Shown here: positions 21,482 through 31,929 of the stretch, in pieces
How the letters are laid out: every line of letters begins with the position of its first letter
Numbering within the stretch: the stretch's first letter is position 1
From: Catonia carolina
Lineage: Eukaryota; Arthropoda; Insecta; Hemiptera; Achilidae
Length of the DNA stretch: 64,000 nt
Assembly (NCBI GenBank): GCA_035578175.1
Contig: JAQMRL010000010.1
Span: 30,179,784 to 30,243,783 of the forward strand
Direction: 5' to 3'
Made by a program: the position numbers and the translations under genes
The notes under the pieces: model-generated
Seen by the model: the letters and a program-made list of their open reading frames with translations, nothing else
What the model was told of the DNA's origin: nothing
Database searches by the model: none

Positions 21482-21847
21482 GTTTAAGCGGTGGTCGTCT
21501 TGGAGAGGCGTCGGTCGTAGTCATCGTGGCAGTCGAGGAACTGGGCGACACGGCGTTTTGTCGTCCAGCGGAGAAGTCGTCTTCTTCCCTCGCAGAAGTG
21601 CGTCGATGGCTGCTTCGTCGGGTCCGGTGAGCGTAAGGCTCGGTCGATGGACCGCTGCGGGCATCGCTCGCGTCAGCGGGCGATGACGGTCCGGTCGACG
21701 GCTTACGGTAACGGGTCGGCGAGCGGAAGCATCATCTTCTCTCTTGCGGGGTCGTCGATTAGTCCTCGCTGGAGTCCGGCAGCCGTGTGCCGCGGTGGAC
21801 GTCTTGTCGTTGTTTGGTTCGAAGTGAATCCCTCGATGTCTTGATCG

Positions 21848-21888
21848 GAATTGAATCTCTCTGCTCAGTTCAGCGCTCTTTATATAGT
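21848..21888 (-). promoter_or_regulatory. LTR core promoter (TATA and initiator)
   Basis: The minus strand has CTATATAAAGAG at about 21878-21888 and TCAATTC at 21848-21854, about 30 nt downstream. That is the normal TATA-to-initiator spacing for RNA polymerase II. The same arrangement is in the other LTR copy. Confidence 0.65.
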
Positions 21889-22115
21889 CGTCGAGAGCGC
21901 TGTGGTAGAGAGCGGCTACTGGCTTGGCCTTGATGACAAAGGCCTCTGTCAGTGCGGAGCCGAAAGGTTTGTCGGTGCGCCGCTAAAGGGCCTACCACGC
22001 CGACAAAGGCCGAAAGAAGTATTGAAGGCCGGCAACACGGTAAATGATTAATTAGAAGGGGTGGCGGTGACAAGTTAATAAATAATTTTTGTATTTTTTA
22101 AAAATAAATGCAATT

Positions 22116-22330
22116 ATGCAGGAATCAGAAGTAACAGAAGATCTCACAAATAAAACAGGAAAAATCAAAATCCTTAACGATAAAAATACAAAATTTAAAT
22201 TTAAAAAGGAAACAACAGGAAAGAGAGTTTATTCAGATGAGGAAAGAAATGCAAGATCTGACGATGTGTAAAGATACTGGGCAAAGAAAAAACAGCTCAG
22301 AAAAAGAACTCCAAAAATGTATTTTAAGTA
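22116..22330 (+). other. Lys-rich open stretch of unknown nature
   Basis: The frame starting MQESEVTEDLTNKTGKIK runs to an in-frame TGTAA stop near 22270 and, if read through, continues as RYWAKKKQLRKRTPKMYFK. It may be a decayed mobile-element protein because it is longer than nearby random frames, but no domain is recognised. Confidence 0.2.
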
Positions 22331-22426
22331 GTCCCATGTGGCCGTTTAAGTACAAAATAAAAAATTCCATTTATATTTATATTTATTAATGATTTTTATA
22401 TTAATTTTTTTTTAATTTTTAGATAT

Positions 22427-22717
22427 TAACCCTTCGGGATGGTCTAGAGGTGAAGTCGTCGCCGCGATTCAGCCGTTTATCAGCTGATTTCCAGAGACGA
22501 AGGTCCCTGGTTTAAATCCTAGTAAAGGCACTTTTATACGGATTTGAATACTAGACAGTTGTTGCCGCTGTACTTTGATGGTTGGGGTTCAATTAACCAC
22601 ATTTTCTGACGCTGTACAAGACTACACGTCATTTTTTTCTTATTTCATTGGGTCATGGGGTTGCTTACTGTTCCTAAATTGAACAGATTGCTACGTACAA
22701 ACATTAGCGTAAAAAAA
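22427..22717 (+). mobile_element. SINE-A, diverged copy
   Basis: It begins TAACCCTTCGGGATGGTCTAG, keeps the B-box-like TGGTTTAAATCC and the downstream body (GATTTGAATACTAGACAG; GGGTCATGGGGTTGCTTA), and ends near an A run. It has a roughly 25 bp deletion in the middle relative to 6395-6720. Confidence 0.85.
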
Positions 22718-24128
22718 TTACCTGAAAAACAATAATACTGTAACATTGCGATATTCTAAAAATGGCTAAGGAAATAAATTATTCATTGTAAGAAATTGTG
22801 TATGTTATGGAGCGATGCGTATTGAACAAGGATAATGGGGGACGGTGAATGGATTGTTTTGAATAGGAATTCTCGGAAATCAAAACTAGCAGAAACGTTT
22901 ATTTTTGTATTGATTCATTTTCCGATATTCCAGAATAGGGGAGAAATATTGTTAGAAGAGCTTGGTTTTTTTAGGAAATTATCAGACCGCACAGGTATAA
23001 ACAGTTAGTGTATTTGTAATTAGTCAGTTAGTAATTGAATTTTGAATGTAAGTGTTGTCAAAGGATCGGTTTTGAATTACGTTAATAGTGCGGGTATGTA
23101 CGGGTTACATTATTATGAAATGGTAAAGTTATCTATATATTGAAAAGATTTTAAATTTTATATAAGGTGAGTGTTTTACGTGAATGAAAAAACTTTTTAA
23201 AGTTATTTGACCAAAAAATTAATAGTAATTATTACAAAAAAAGAAAACTGATTTTAGATTTTAATTAAAGAATTTTCGAAGTAAAACAATTACTGAAATA
23301 AATGAAAAGTGAAAAGATATGAAACTGTAGTAGTAGTAGACGTATGAAATGTTGATAAAAGATTGAAAAATTAAAAAAAAGTATGGTGATAAAAATATCT
23401 TAAAGGGATTGAAAAACTTAGCAACAGATAAAGTAAGACAGATGGGTTTAATAAAAGGAGAAGGATATATGAAATGCCTGTAAATAAAAAGAAAGGGAAG
23501 ATGAGATTTATACAGAGGCATGAGACATTGTGTAGTAGAAACGATGAGCTGCCTTGAGTTAGCTGTGTTGAGAAATGAATAGGGAATTCAAAAGCAGAAT
23601 GAGAGGGTTCTATCAAGATCTGTAATCTGTGTTGTGCTGTGTGCAAGTAGACAAGGATAGCAAAGTCCCTTTAAGTGCAGAAGTAAAGCAATGTTTGTAC
23701 AGGACAGATGCTTTGTGTATATCTGCCTATACATGTACAAATGCGCAAACAGCAGGACTTTTTATTTCTTCCAGTGAAATAATACATTGCAAAACAAAAC
23801 AAAAATAAGGGAACAAATTTTATGGTTTACATTACTGAGGAACTGGGTCTGTTTTCATAATCATTAATGTTACTGTAGAACAACATCTTTCAAAATAATT
23901 CATGTTAACATAAAAACAAATATAAAGAATGTAGGTCACAATATTTCATGCATTATTTTTAACAAGCAATAATATTTTTGATTATTTTCAAAATATTCTT
24001 AATTTTTAATCATATTCATATAAAATTACTTTTAAATACTTACGTATTATTCTGGACATTTCATTTGAGTTGTGGCCGGAGAAAATTAACTAAGAAAAAT
24101 CTTTTTCATGAGTCTTTTCATGAAAAAT
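22718..24128. other. Unannotated A+T-rich stretch
   Basis: No gene recognised. Phe/Ser-rich open frames on the minus strand around 23.26-23.65 kb reflect A-rich composition. Confidence 0.5.
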
Positions 24129-24159
24129 CTTTTTTAGTCGTTAGTAACGACTAAAAAAG
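24129..24159. repeat. Perfect 31 nt palindrome
   Basis: CTTTTTTAGTCGTTA, one G, then TAACGACTAAAAAAG: 15 bp arms with a 1 nt centre. A third half-copy (TAACGACTAAAAAG) follows at about 24165-24178. Confidence 0.9.
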
Positions 24160-24184
24160 AATACTAACGACTAAAAAGAGTTAC

Positions 24185-24910
24185 CTTTGACTTATGGCAA
24201 AAACCATTAGTGATTTCTGTATCTACTCTTTAAGAGGATTCGAATGACACTATTTTTGTTTCCAAATTCCAACTTTGATTTTTTGACTTTCGGTCGAAAC
24301 TGGAACTTCAAAGCCAATCCAGACCCACTAACTTTTTGCATAGATTACGAATAAGGAAACTTGTTGCTGTCTCTTGTAGTTTCTGACTTTGATTTCTTGA
24401 CTTCCGGTTTGGGTCACTTCCGGTCGAAACCGGAACTTCAAACCTAATGATTTTTGTATCTAATCTTTAAGAAGAATCGAAAGACACTTTTTGTTTTTCT
24501 AAATTCCGGTTTTTATTTCTTGACTTCCGGTTTTGCGCCAATTCTGGTCAAAACCGGAACTCCAAATCCTGTCCAGGCCAACTAAATTTTTGAGTAAATT
24601 ACGATTCCGAAAACCATTCGTTACTATCTCTTGTAGTTTCTGACTTTGATTTCTTGACTTCCGGTTTTGGGCTGCTTAATTGGTTGGATATTCCTCCAAC
24701 CGGGCGTGCCTTTTCACTTGGCCTGTAATCTATCACCAACCTGTGCAACGACTGAGTTTGTAATCTTCGATGAGTTCAACATTCGGTGATATCACTACTA
24801 ATAGTGCGGTGAAAAGAATATTTGGTTGGCTATTTCTCCCTAATCCTTTTGGCTAATCCTTTTTACTTGGCCAACAATTTATCCCCACCCTGTGCGACAA
24901 CTGAGCTTTT
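24185..24910. repeat. T7 repeat: units with CCGGTTTT/AAAACCGG inversions
   Basis: GACTTTGATTTCTTGACTTCCGG and GTCGAAACCGGAACTTCAAA recur about three times in 24.27-24.67 kb. A single related unit lies at 42150-42410. Downstream, TTTTCACTTGGCC...CTGTGCAACGACTGAG at about 24712 repeats as TTTTTACTTGGCC...CTGTGCGACAACTGAG at about 24862, a roughly 150 bp tandem step. Confidence 0.75.
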
Positions 24911-24918
24911 TTTACTTA

Positions 24919-25520
24919 AGGGAAGATGGCACGATGGTTTTTACTCAAAATTTCGATTTTTGGTTTTTTATGTTTTTCAATAGTTTAAACCTAGATCTAC
25001 TTGAAAAACGTTAAATTACGTCAATTTTTTTAATAAAAAAATTAAGTTTTTATTTGGTTGACACAGAAAAATTGTCATGTTACCAAGAACGAATATTTTT
25101 CATAATTTTATACTGCTCGTTTTAGTTCAGAGAGTTTTAGTTCTTAAAATATCTGCATCGCTAATTTTTGTATTCTCAGTTGTTGGTCCAGCTTTTTAAA
25201 CAACTGTTGATGGAAAATTTATTTGTTTGTGTTCATATTGTTTTTGATTAGTGCCTTCTTGTTTCCTACCTTTTCCCGTAAATTTAGATTTTTCACACTA
25301 AGGTACACTTTTCTCAGAAACCAATAAACCTACCAGGCTGACATTTTTACCAGTTAATTAACCACATATACCGACATTTTTATGACTTTCTCAGGTGCTC
25401 CAAAAATTAATAATACGCAAAAAACGTAGAAAACAATTTGTAAAAATTGTATGTTATTCGCGATTTAAAAAAAATCGTATGGTCTAAAGATTAAATTGAA
25501 AAATTGTCAGTTGATACCTG
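24919..25520 (-). mobile_element. T5 element, inverted copy
   Basis: It matches 14.78-15.36 kb in reverse, starting at the end motif AAGGGAAGATGGCACGATGG. Shared landmarks include GGTACA.TTTTCTCAGAAAC and TTATGACTTTCTCAGGTGCT. The far end decays near 25520. Confidence 0.75.
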
Positions 25521-25529
25521 GTAAAAAAA

Positions 25530-25805
25530 GAAAACGGTTAGGTAGATACTAGAGAGACTGATAATGAAAACGCCGGTGACAGCAATAGTAAAGAAGGCGA
25601 TTCAATCGTAATTACAGTAAATAAAACATTTCTAGTCACGTAATTAAGCTATAGGCAATATTACAGGTCATATTTATTTCTTATTAGATTTATGAACAAA
25701 ACATTTTCTCGGAATAAACCATAGCTTACAAAGTGTATGTAGAAACTGCACGGTAGTGAAATGTACGAGTAGTGTCTCAATGTTGAGGTTGGCAGCACAG
25801 CGACT
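25530..25805 (+). mobile_element. T6 repeat, copy 2
   Basis: It aligns with 19.92-20.21 kb (GCCGGTGACAGCAATAGTAA; GAAACTGCACGGTAGTGAAA). It directly follows the T5 copy and lacks the upstream open frame seen at 19732. Confidence 0.75.
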
Positions 25806-26470
25806 TTCCGAACGCACGGTATAATAGGCCTACTTAATTTGTGACTCAAAATCCTTATAATTGCACCACGTTTTAAAATTTTGAAATTATTAAAAATTAA
25901 CATTCCTTAGTAATAATTACCTCTACTAATAATTATAAAAGAATTTTCACAAAACCGATTTATTAAAATTACGGTTAACTTACATTTTGTTGTAACTGTA
26001 TGCTATTCAAAATTCAAGGAAAATTTTTAAGTGATTAAGATAAGTACGAGGAAAAATGTATTCAATATGTAAAAAAATTTAAGTCGATTTTCAAATTATG
26101 ATTATAATTACTGAAAGTTTGTTTAATAAGTAGCAATACTTTTAGATTAGTTATGAATAATTAAATTTTTAATATGTTCAAATTTTGGCCAGTAAAATAA
26201 TTGTGATAACCAGTAAGGAAAATACGAGCTTCTTTAAAAAAAACCCGTAAATAAATTTCCCTTGAATATTTCTTACCAGCTGCTTCCGTAAAACAATTAA
26301 GTAAGAAAATATTATTAAATTCTCTGGACTATAAAATTGAACATCCCATTTTTTTCTTTATTTCCAGCCAAGATTTAAAAATTCGAAAACATTAAAACTT
26401 ACACGGTTGTTCAACCATTATGTCACTAACGACAATTTTTTTTATATAACCTGAAATATTGTTTTTTGAT
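25806..26470. other. Unannotated A+T-rich stretch
   Basis: No feature recognised. Confidence 0.5.
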
Positions 26471-26474
26471 TGTA

Positions 26475-27488
26475 TCCTTCAGTATGTTGTTCAGGTTATC
26501 AGGTAAAAGCTGAAAAAAGAAAACAGAAAGCTGTGAGGTGGTTTACCATGTTTTTGTCACTGAGTAGAGAAGTAATACCCGTTCCCAAGCTCTGTGCAGT
26601 TGAAAGGTATGCATTACGTCACTACTGCTGTGAGAGATTGCGTTTGTAGTAGTAACGCTTTACTTGTACTATGTTTGTAGTAGTCACGGGTACTATCCAA
26701 AGTACATATATATTCTGTGTCGCCGTCTACAGCGAATAGTGAAAACAACACCCACGTACTGCCCGTTCCCAAGCTTTGTGCAGCTGAGAGGTATGCATTA
26801 CGTCACTACTACTGTGAGGGATTGCGTTAGTAGTAGTACCGTTTTACTAGTACTATGTTTGTGTAGTCAAGGGTACTATCCAAACTACATATATTCAGTG
26901 TCGCCGTCTACAGCGAATAGTCAAAACAACACCCACGTATGTCACCGCACTAGGCAGCCTACTGCCTAGCGAAGAGCAATGAGATGATTAGTTCAGTGTT
27001 ATGACGTAAAACAAGCAGTCTGGTACTTCGTCTGTCCCCTTTATCCCGCAGCTGCAAAAAGCTTAGATTCATACAGTATGTCACCGCACTAGGCAGCCTA
27101 CCGCCTACCGAAGAGCAATGAGATGATTAGTAGTGTTATGACGTAGTAGAAGTTAGGTACTTCGTCTATTCCCTGCATCCCGCAGCTGCACAAAGCTTAG
27201 ATTCATACTTATCAGCATGCCAGGCGCTCTGAAAAGCATCTACTTTGCACCCTGAAAATGACACCTTCACTTTATTCACCATAGGGTCTAGCTCTATAAT
27301 GATAAATTTAATTAATCTCAGAGGAGATAACTCTGATTTATGTCTTTTACACCTCTACCTCTTCTGTTCTTAAATGAATCAGTCATATAATTTGCTCGCC
27401 ATGTAAAAAGAAACAAAACTATTTTTTATAGCCCTAGAACTAACAGATTGAGTGCAAATAATTTAACACTCAACCTGCCTGTTATGGG
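26475..27488 (-). mobile_element. SR1 copy split by a tandem-duplicated insertion
   Basis: Diverged SR1 tail-side sequence at 26475-26574 and head-side sequence at 27209-27488 flank a 630 bp insertion. Joined, they align with uninterrupted SR1 at GAGTGGAAAAGTATGCTTAT. Confidence 0.75.
26575..27208. mobile_element. Insertion with A-A'-B-B' tandem structure
   Basis: Unit A (from 26578, CCCGTTCCCAAGCTCTGTGC) repeats at 26762, a 184 bp step. Unit B (from 26942, TCACCGCACTAGGCAGCCTA) repeats at 27081, a 139 bp step. The start of A (AAGCT.TGTGCAG.TG) is inverted at the end of B (CAGCTGCACAAAGCTT), so the whole block has inverted ends. Unit B also contains the perfect hairpin CTAGGCAG-CCTA-CTGCCTAG. 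Confidence 0.75.
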
Positions 27489-27990
27489 GTGCTGAAACTG
27501 TTAATGCGAATTAAAATGTACGCCCTTAAATTGGTTAAAGAGCTTGAAAGTTTTAATTATAAAATTTATAGACAAGAATCAACGATTTGATTAAGGAAAA
27601 CAAAATCATTACTGGTTCGATAAGCCTAATAGTTTGCCTATGTGACAGATTTGTTAGATGTTTGTAAAATATGTTAAATTTAGGTGAAATTAAGTTAAAC
27701 CCGTTTGGCTTCTACAATTCATAATCCAAATAATTACTAGAATTCGGTAAATATTGAATTATAAACCCTTGTTTGATAGTCCTGTCTAAATACATTAGAC
27801 AAGATTATAGGGGTCCGTAATCCCCGGTCTAAATACATAGAAGCGATTAAACATTTTGGAAACATAGTAATAAAATTAAATGCCTAATCATACCTTTAGT
27901 AACTTTAGAGCTTTCAGTAACAAAAAGTTTTGTTTACTTTAAACTTTATATTAAAAAAAAAACATATTTTCTTTCTCGTGACTGATTTTT
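27489..27990. other. Unannotated A+T-rich stretch
   Basis: No feature recognised. Confidence 0.5.
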
Positions 27991-28119
27991 ACTTTCTCTT
28001 GCCTATATGAATATATAGGAAGGAATGTATTGTTTTCATGTCGAATTTATCGAAATCGAGTTTTCACCGGATCTACACGTTTTTAGACCCCTGAACCCAA
28101 AAAAATGTTTTTAGCGATT

Positions 28120-28197
<78 letters not shown>

Positions 28198-28210
28198 TGT
28201 GTGCGTGTGC

Positions 28211-28279
<69 letters not shown>

Positions 28280-28780
28280 TGTGAACAGAATATCTCAAGA
28301 ACAGAACATCGTACGAACTTGAAACTTGAAACTTAAGTTACGTACCACTACCGGACCCGACACGAACATTTTCATCAAAATCGGTCAAGCGGAAGCAGCA
28401 GTTATTCGTGTAATTTTTCACTTTTTTGAAATTTTCTCAAAAACGGCTCCTACGTTTTTTTTTTAAATCGCCTTATTTACTAAATTTTTTATGTTCTACA
28501 AGATAGGGTAGGCGTCATATCTGCTGAAATTCTTGGAGAGGCTGTTTTTACGTAAAATAAATGGTTTTTTTAAGATTGCGGCTTTAATATGCATTTTAGC
28601 GCAAAAATGCATTTAATAAAAGTTGTAGTTAATTTTGCGTCTTTCACTCATGATTAAAATTAGGTTATGTTTATTGTGGTTAGTTTTTTGTTTATTTATA
28701 ATATTTACTACTAATATTAGGTTTTATTGTTAATTTTTTGCATTGGCAAGAGAAAGTTGTTTGAGTGTTTTACACCAGAT
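27991..28780 (+). mobile_element. H1 element, copy 3, with expanded GT tract
   Basis: It starts ACTTTCTCTTGCCTATATGA and ends GGCAAGAGAAAGTTGTTTGA plus a slightly decayed hairpin and CCAGATTTTT. The GT tract here is about 155 bp. The region between the GT block and the 3' end is shorter than in copy 1. Confidence 0.85.
28121..28276. repeat. (GT)n microsatellite, about 155 bp
   Basis: Almost pure GT with a few GA/GC interruptions near 28195-28215. It generates artefactual Val-Cys and Thr-His reading frames. Confidence 0.98.
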
Positions 28781-29085
28781 TTTTTCTCGTATAGGGCCAA
28801 TTTTAAACCACATGACGTTACTTTAGACATTCCTGGAAACTCTTTTTTCAGCCCAAATTCTCAGCATTCCACTCACTGAAGATTTTTCTCCTTTCTTCGG
28901 TTTAACCAATGTTCTGTTTTCTTTTCATTGCCTAAAAAAAATTGTTTACATTGTTTACTCATGATTAAACATAGTTTATATTGTTCATTATTTACATTTG
29001 CAAGAAACAGTCATGTGAGTGTTTCACATCAGATTTTAATAAAACAATTGGTTTTTATACAATTTTTATGAATACCACTGATAAC
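28781..29085. mobile_element. Second H1 3' terminus
   Basis: At 28930-29033 the sequence TTGTTCATTATTTACATTTG, CAAGAAACAGTCATGTGAG and TTTCACATCAGATTTT repeats an H1 3' end downstream of copy 3, with no 5' end of its own. It is probably a truncated copy or a transduced end. Confidence 0.65.
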
Positions 29086-30055
29086 ACTGGTCTGCATCAA
29101 AAATTCCCCTTGAACTTTAACAGGTGATCTTAATGTATTTTGACCTCCTGAATCCAAATCTGACCTCCGTTTTGGTCCATCACCCACCATTTTTAAGAGG
29201 TGGGCCACTCCCCGTTATTTGGGAAATTTCAACTTTTTATCAGTCTGGTGTAACTATGATATGAAATTCTGCAGTTGTATCACGTTTTTATGGTTCTTCA
29301 AGGCCTACCTAATACTGAAAGAGTACAATAAGAGAGTATTGATGTATTGATACATTTTGTGCATTTTTACTTTTATAATTTTTCTGGTTCAAGATACTTG
29401 TCATCGAATACATATACTACAAGAGAGAGGTTTTACTTGGAGATAGCTTTTCTCTTGTACTGATCTCTGGGAGTTTCACGCAAGAGTGACCAGCAATAGT
29501 CTGCTAACATACTTGAGTTCCACTTCCCAGAGAACAGTTTTTCGAAGAGTGCAATGTGTCGATGAAACCTTCTCTGTGTGCATCGTAAACTGCTCCCAAG
29601 TTTTCTGGGAAAAAGTCCAAATGCGCGTATAAAAGGTGCAATTTAAGTAACATGTTGCAACCCATCGACTCGTATGCAGATATCAATTCTTCAACGAGTT
29701 CAACATAATTTTCACTAAGCTAAGCTTATCACTTGGTCCGGCTTCCCGCCCTGCAATACCTCTGAACTAACGGTGATATCACCCCTCCCCCTTCGGTCTT
29801 CATGCATTTATGTGCGTGCGCTGAGATAACATTTTCTATGGAGGGGAGGATGGGGTACTTACAACCTCCCACTGCCCTTCACTTTATTAGGAATAACCGC
29901 TTTTAGGTGTTTTTTCGAGAATTTCGGGGGGCCCTCAAAAACGGTGGGTGATAGAGAGAAACGGAGGTCAGATTTGGATTCAGGGGTCAAGATACCTAAC
30001 GATCACCCATCAAAGTCTAAAGGGAAACAATTTTCTTTTTTTTGCAGACTAGTGT
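29086..30055 (-). mobile_element. Long-TIR DNA element with protein remnant
   Basis: The left end ACACTGGTCTGCATCAAAAA and the inverted right end (ACACTAGTCTGCAAAAAAAA) start inverted repeats of about 120 bp. The most similar inner stretch is CTGAATCCAAATCTGACCTCC (29150 side and 29970 side) and TCACCCACC. The interior carries a minus-strand coding remnant. The superfamily is not assigned. Confidence 0.75.
29433..29736 (-). pseudogene. Conserved insect mobile-element protein C-terminus (HLDFFPENLG type), frameshifted
   Basis: The translation begins NYVELVEELISAYESMGCN and continues LLKLHLLYAHLDFFPENLGA. After a frameshift near 29575 it resumes as IALFEKLFSGKWNSSMLADY and CWSLLRETPRDQYKR, ending at TAA (29433-29435). 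The motifs LK.HFLHSHLDFFPENLG, RYQGKW and ML.DYCW are widespread in uncharacterised arthropod proteins that I know as mobile-element derived. No function is established to my knowledge. It lies within the long inverted repeats at 29086 and 30055, which links this protein class to an element with defined ends. Confidence 0.75.
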
Positions 30056-30463
30056 AATTTAATAATTATGACACAACTTTGTATTGTGTCAAAAAAAACA
30101 CGCATGAGCAAGACATAAGTTCCCATGAATATTTACAAGATATATCTTATCAAACAAAGTCAATAAAAGCTACTAATACTGAAAAAAACTGAAACAATTC
30201 ATGCATTCTAATTTTAGATTCGTTCGATACAAGAATGTTTAAACAACGAATAGCCAATAAAAATTTAAGTTTAAATAAAAGGCCTTTAATCCTCAACAAC
30301 AGGTTTATTTATAATGTTTGTAAATTGATTTGTCTGTTATTATAAATCAAGGTCAATCAAATCACACGGTGAAATGTATAAATATTTCATGAAAATTTCT
30401 GGTTACAAATTATTTCTAGTTATCAATGGAAAATTTGTATAATGTAGACTACAGGTTAAAAAA
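30056..30463. other. Unannotated A+T-rich stretch
   Basis: No feature recognised. Confidence 0.5.
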
Positions 30464-31123
30464 ATCTGGTGTGAAACACTCACACAACTTTCTTTTGCCA
30501 GTGCAAATAATTAACAATATAACCTAACAATAATAATTAAACATTAGAAATAAACAAAAAACTAACCTCAAAAAACATAATCTTATTTTAATCATGAATG
30601 AAAGACAGAGTGAAAATCAACCTTAGTATAACTTAAAAATACGGAAAACCACTCTTTCACGCTAAACTAGACTCTGTAGAGAAAAATGCTCAAAATAAAA
30701 GTTGTAGATCTTTTAATTTTCTATAAATTTTATTGTACTTTTTTGTCGTAAAATGCATAATAAGGCTGAATCTTAAAAAATCGATTTGTTTACACGATTT
30801 CGTGAGAAATAAACAGAAAATCGCTAATTACCGCTAAACTAAGCGTTAAACAAAAACAATGTTCAAAATAAAAGTTGTAGAATTTTAAATTGTCTACAAC
30901 TTTTATTATGAAAATTGTTGCGCTAAAATGCATATTAAAGCCGCAATTTTAAAAATACAAATTTTTAGTACGTGAAAAAAGCATTTTCATTTTAGCGTCA
31001 TTCACCTGTGATTAATATTAAGTTATATTTTTCATTTTATATCATTTACTCGTGATTAAACATAGGTAATACTATTCATTATTTACATTGGTAAGAGAAA
31101 GTTGTGTGAGTATTTCAAACCAC
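30464..31123. mobile_element. H1 foldback composite (two 3' ends facing outwards)
   Basis: The left edge has the H1 3' hairpin in minus orientation (ATCTGGTGTGAAACACTCAC) and body to about 30960. The right edge (about 30975-31123) is an H1 3' end in plus orientation (GTAAGAGAAAGTTGTGTGAG). No 5' end or GT tract lies between them. Confidence 0.8.
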
Positions 31124-31527
31124 ATTTTTCGTTATATGAAAGCAGGTACGAAATATTTAAATACGGATCAATAGAAAGCTACTGGTGGAAAAGATTTTGA
31201 TGTGATCCGTTTTGACAAGTTTTAACATACCAGTAGAGTGAATTTACATCTGATCTACAAGATATTTATAGGTACTCGTATATCTATAGAGGGTTTGTCA
31301 TCCCCTTGGTCACTATTTCAGGACATGTTAAGTTTAACATACAAGGGTGTAACAAACCTATTTACGGAAATTTCACATTAAAATAGCTTATGTTATGAAT
31401 ATCACAACGAGGTTGAACAATCGAAGCAAGTTTTCAAAAATGTAAAATTGTAAATTAAAATGAACGTAGGCAGATATATTGATAGTTTTTGTAAACCGAG
31501 TTTTGAAATGACAGTAACTCCATTGCA
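31124..31527. other. Unannotated stretch
   Basis: No feature recognised. Confidence 0.5.
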
Positions 31528-31927
31528 GGCAGGAGGAGTGTGAAATTGATTGCACTTGATCTGCTAGTTCCAAGACTACAAAAGATAGTTCTGTTTCTTA
31601 TCACATAGTCACCCAATTAAATGACTGAATCATTTAAGAACAGAAGAGGTAGTGGTGTAAAATACATTATTCTGAGTTATCTCCTCTGAGAGTAATAAAT
31701 TTCATTATACAGCCAGACCCTGGTAAATGAAGTGAAGGTGTCATTTGCAGGGTGGAAGATGCTTTACAGAGGGCCTAGCATGCTGATAAGCATACTTTTT
31801 TCACTCAGTAAGGAAGACAATGGTAAACTAACCACCTCACTCCTCGTTTTTCTTAGTAAAACCTTCTTTCTTAAAGTAAAACCTTTAAAGGTTCAAACCA
31901 GTCTTTCGACTATTGACCTAAATAACA
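31528..31927 (+). mobile_element. SR1 retroposon, plus orientation
   Basis: The head GCAGGCAGGAGGAGTGTGAA leads through ATTTCATTATACAGCCAGAC to a decayed tail GACCTAAATAACACTAAAAC. It has several small indels, including a duplicated AGTAAAACCTT near the tail. No target duplication was identified. Confidence 0.8.
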
Positions 31928-31929
31928 CT

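Larger units (their letters stand above)
21421..22072 (-). mobile_element. Solo LTR, copy 1 (with histone-type stem-loop)
   Basis: On the minus strand it runs from TGTCACCGCCACCCC to ATCCGGTGACA, i.e. TG...CA with 8 bp inverted ends TGTCACCG/CGGTGACA. It is flanked by AGTT at 21417-21420 and 22073-22076, a perfect 4 bp target duplication. It is far more G+C-rich than its surroundings and aligns along its length with the copy at 37344-37976. No internal retrotransposon sequence (primer-binding site, gag, pol) adjoins it, so it is a solo LTR left by recombination. Frames across it differ from those of the other copy and are not genes. Confidence 0.85.

Noticed and set aside
23261..23646. Hydrophobic minus-strand frames resembling membrane proteins
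   Set aside because: They are products of A-rich composition on the plus strand, with no conserved motif.
24185..24700. CRISPR-like spacing of repeated CCGG blocks
   Set aside because: Units are few, diverged and not separated by unique spacers of constant size; the context is eukaryotic.
28083..28336. Open frames of Val-Cys or Thr-His repeats (also at about 589-826)
   Set aside because: They are translations of the GT/CA microsatellite inside H1 and are not conserved as proteins between copies.
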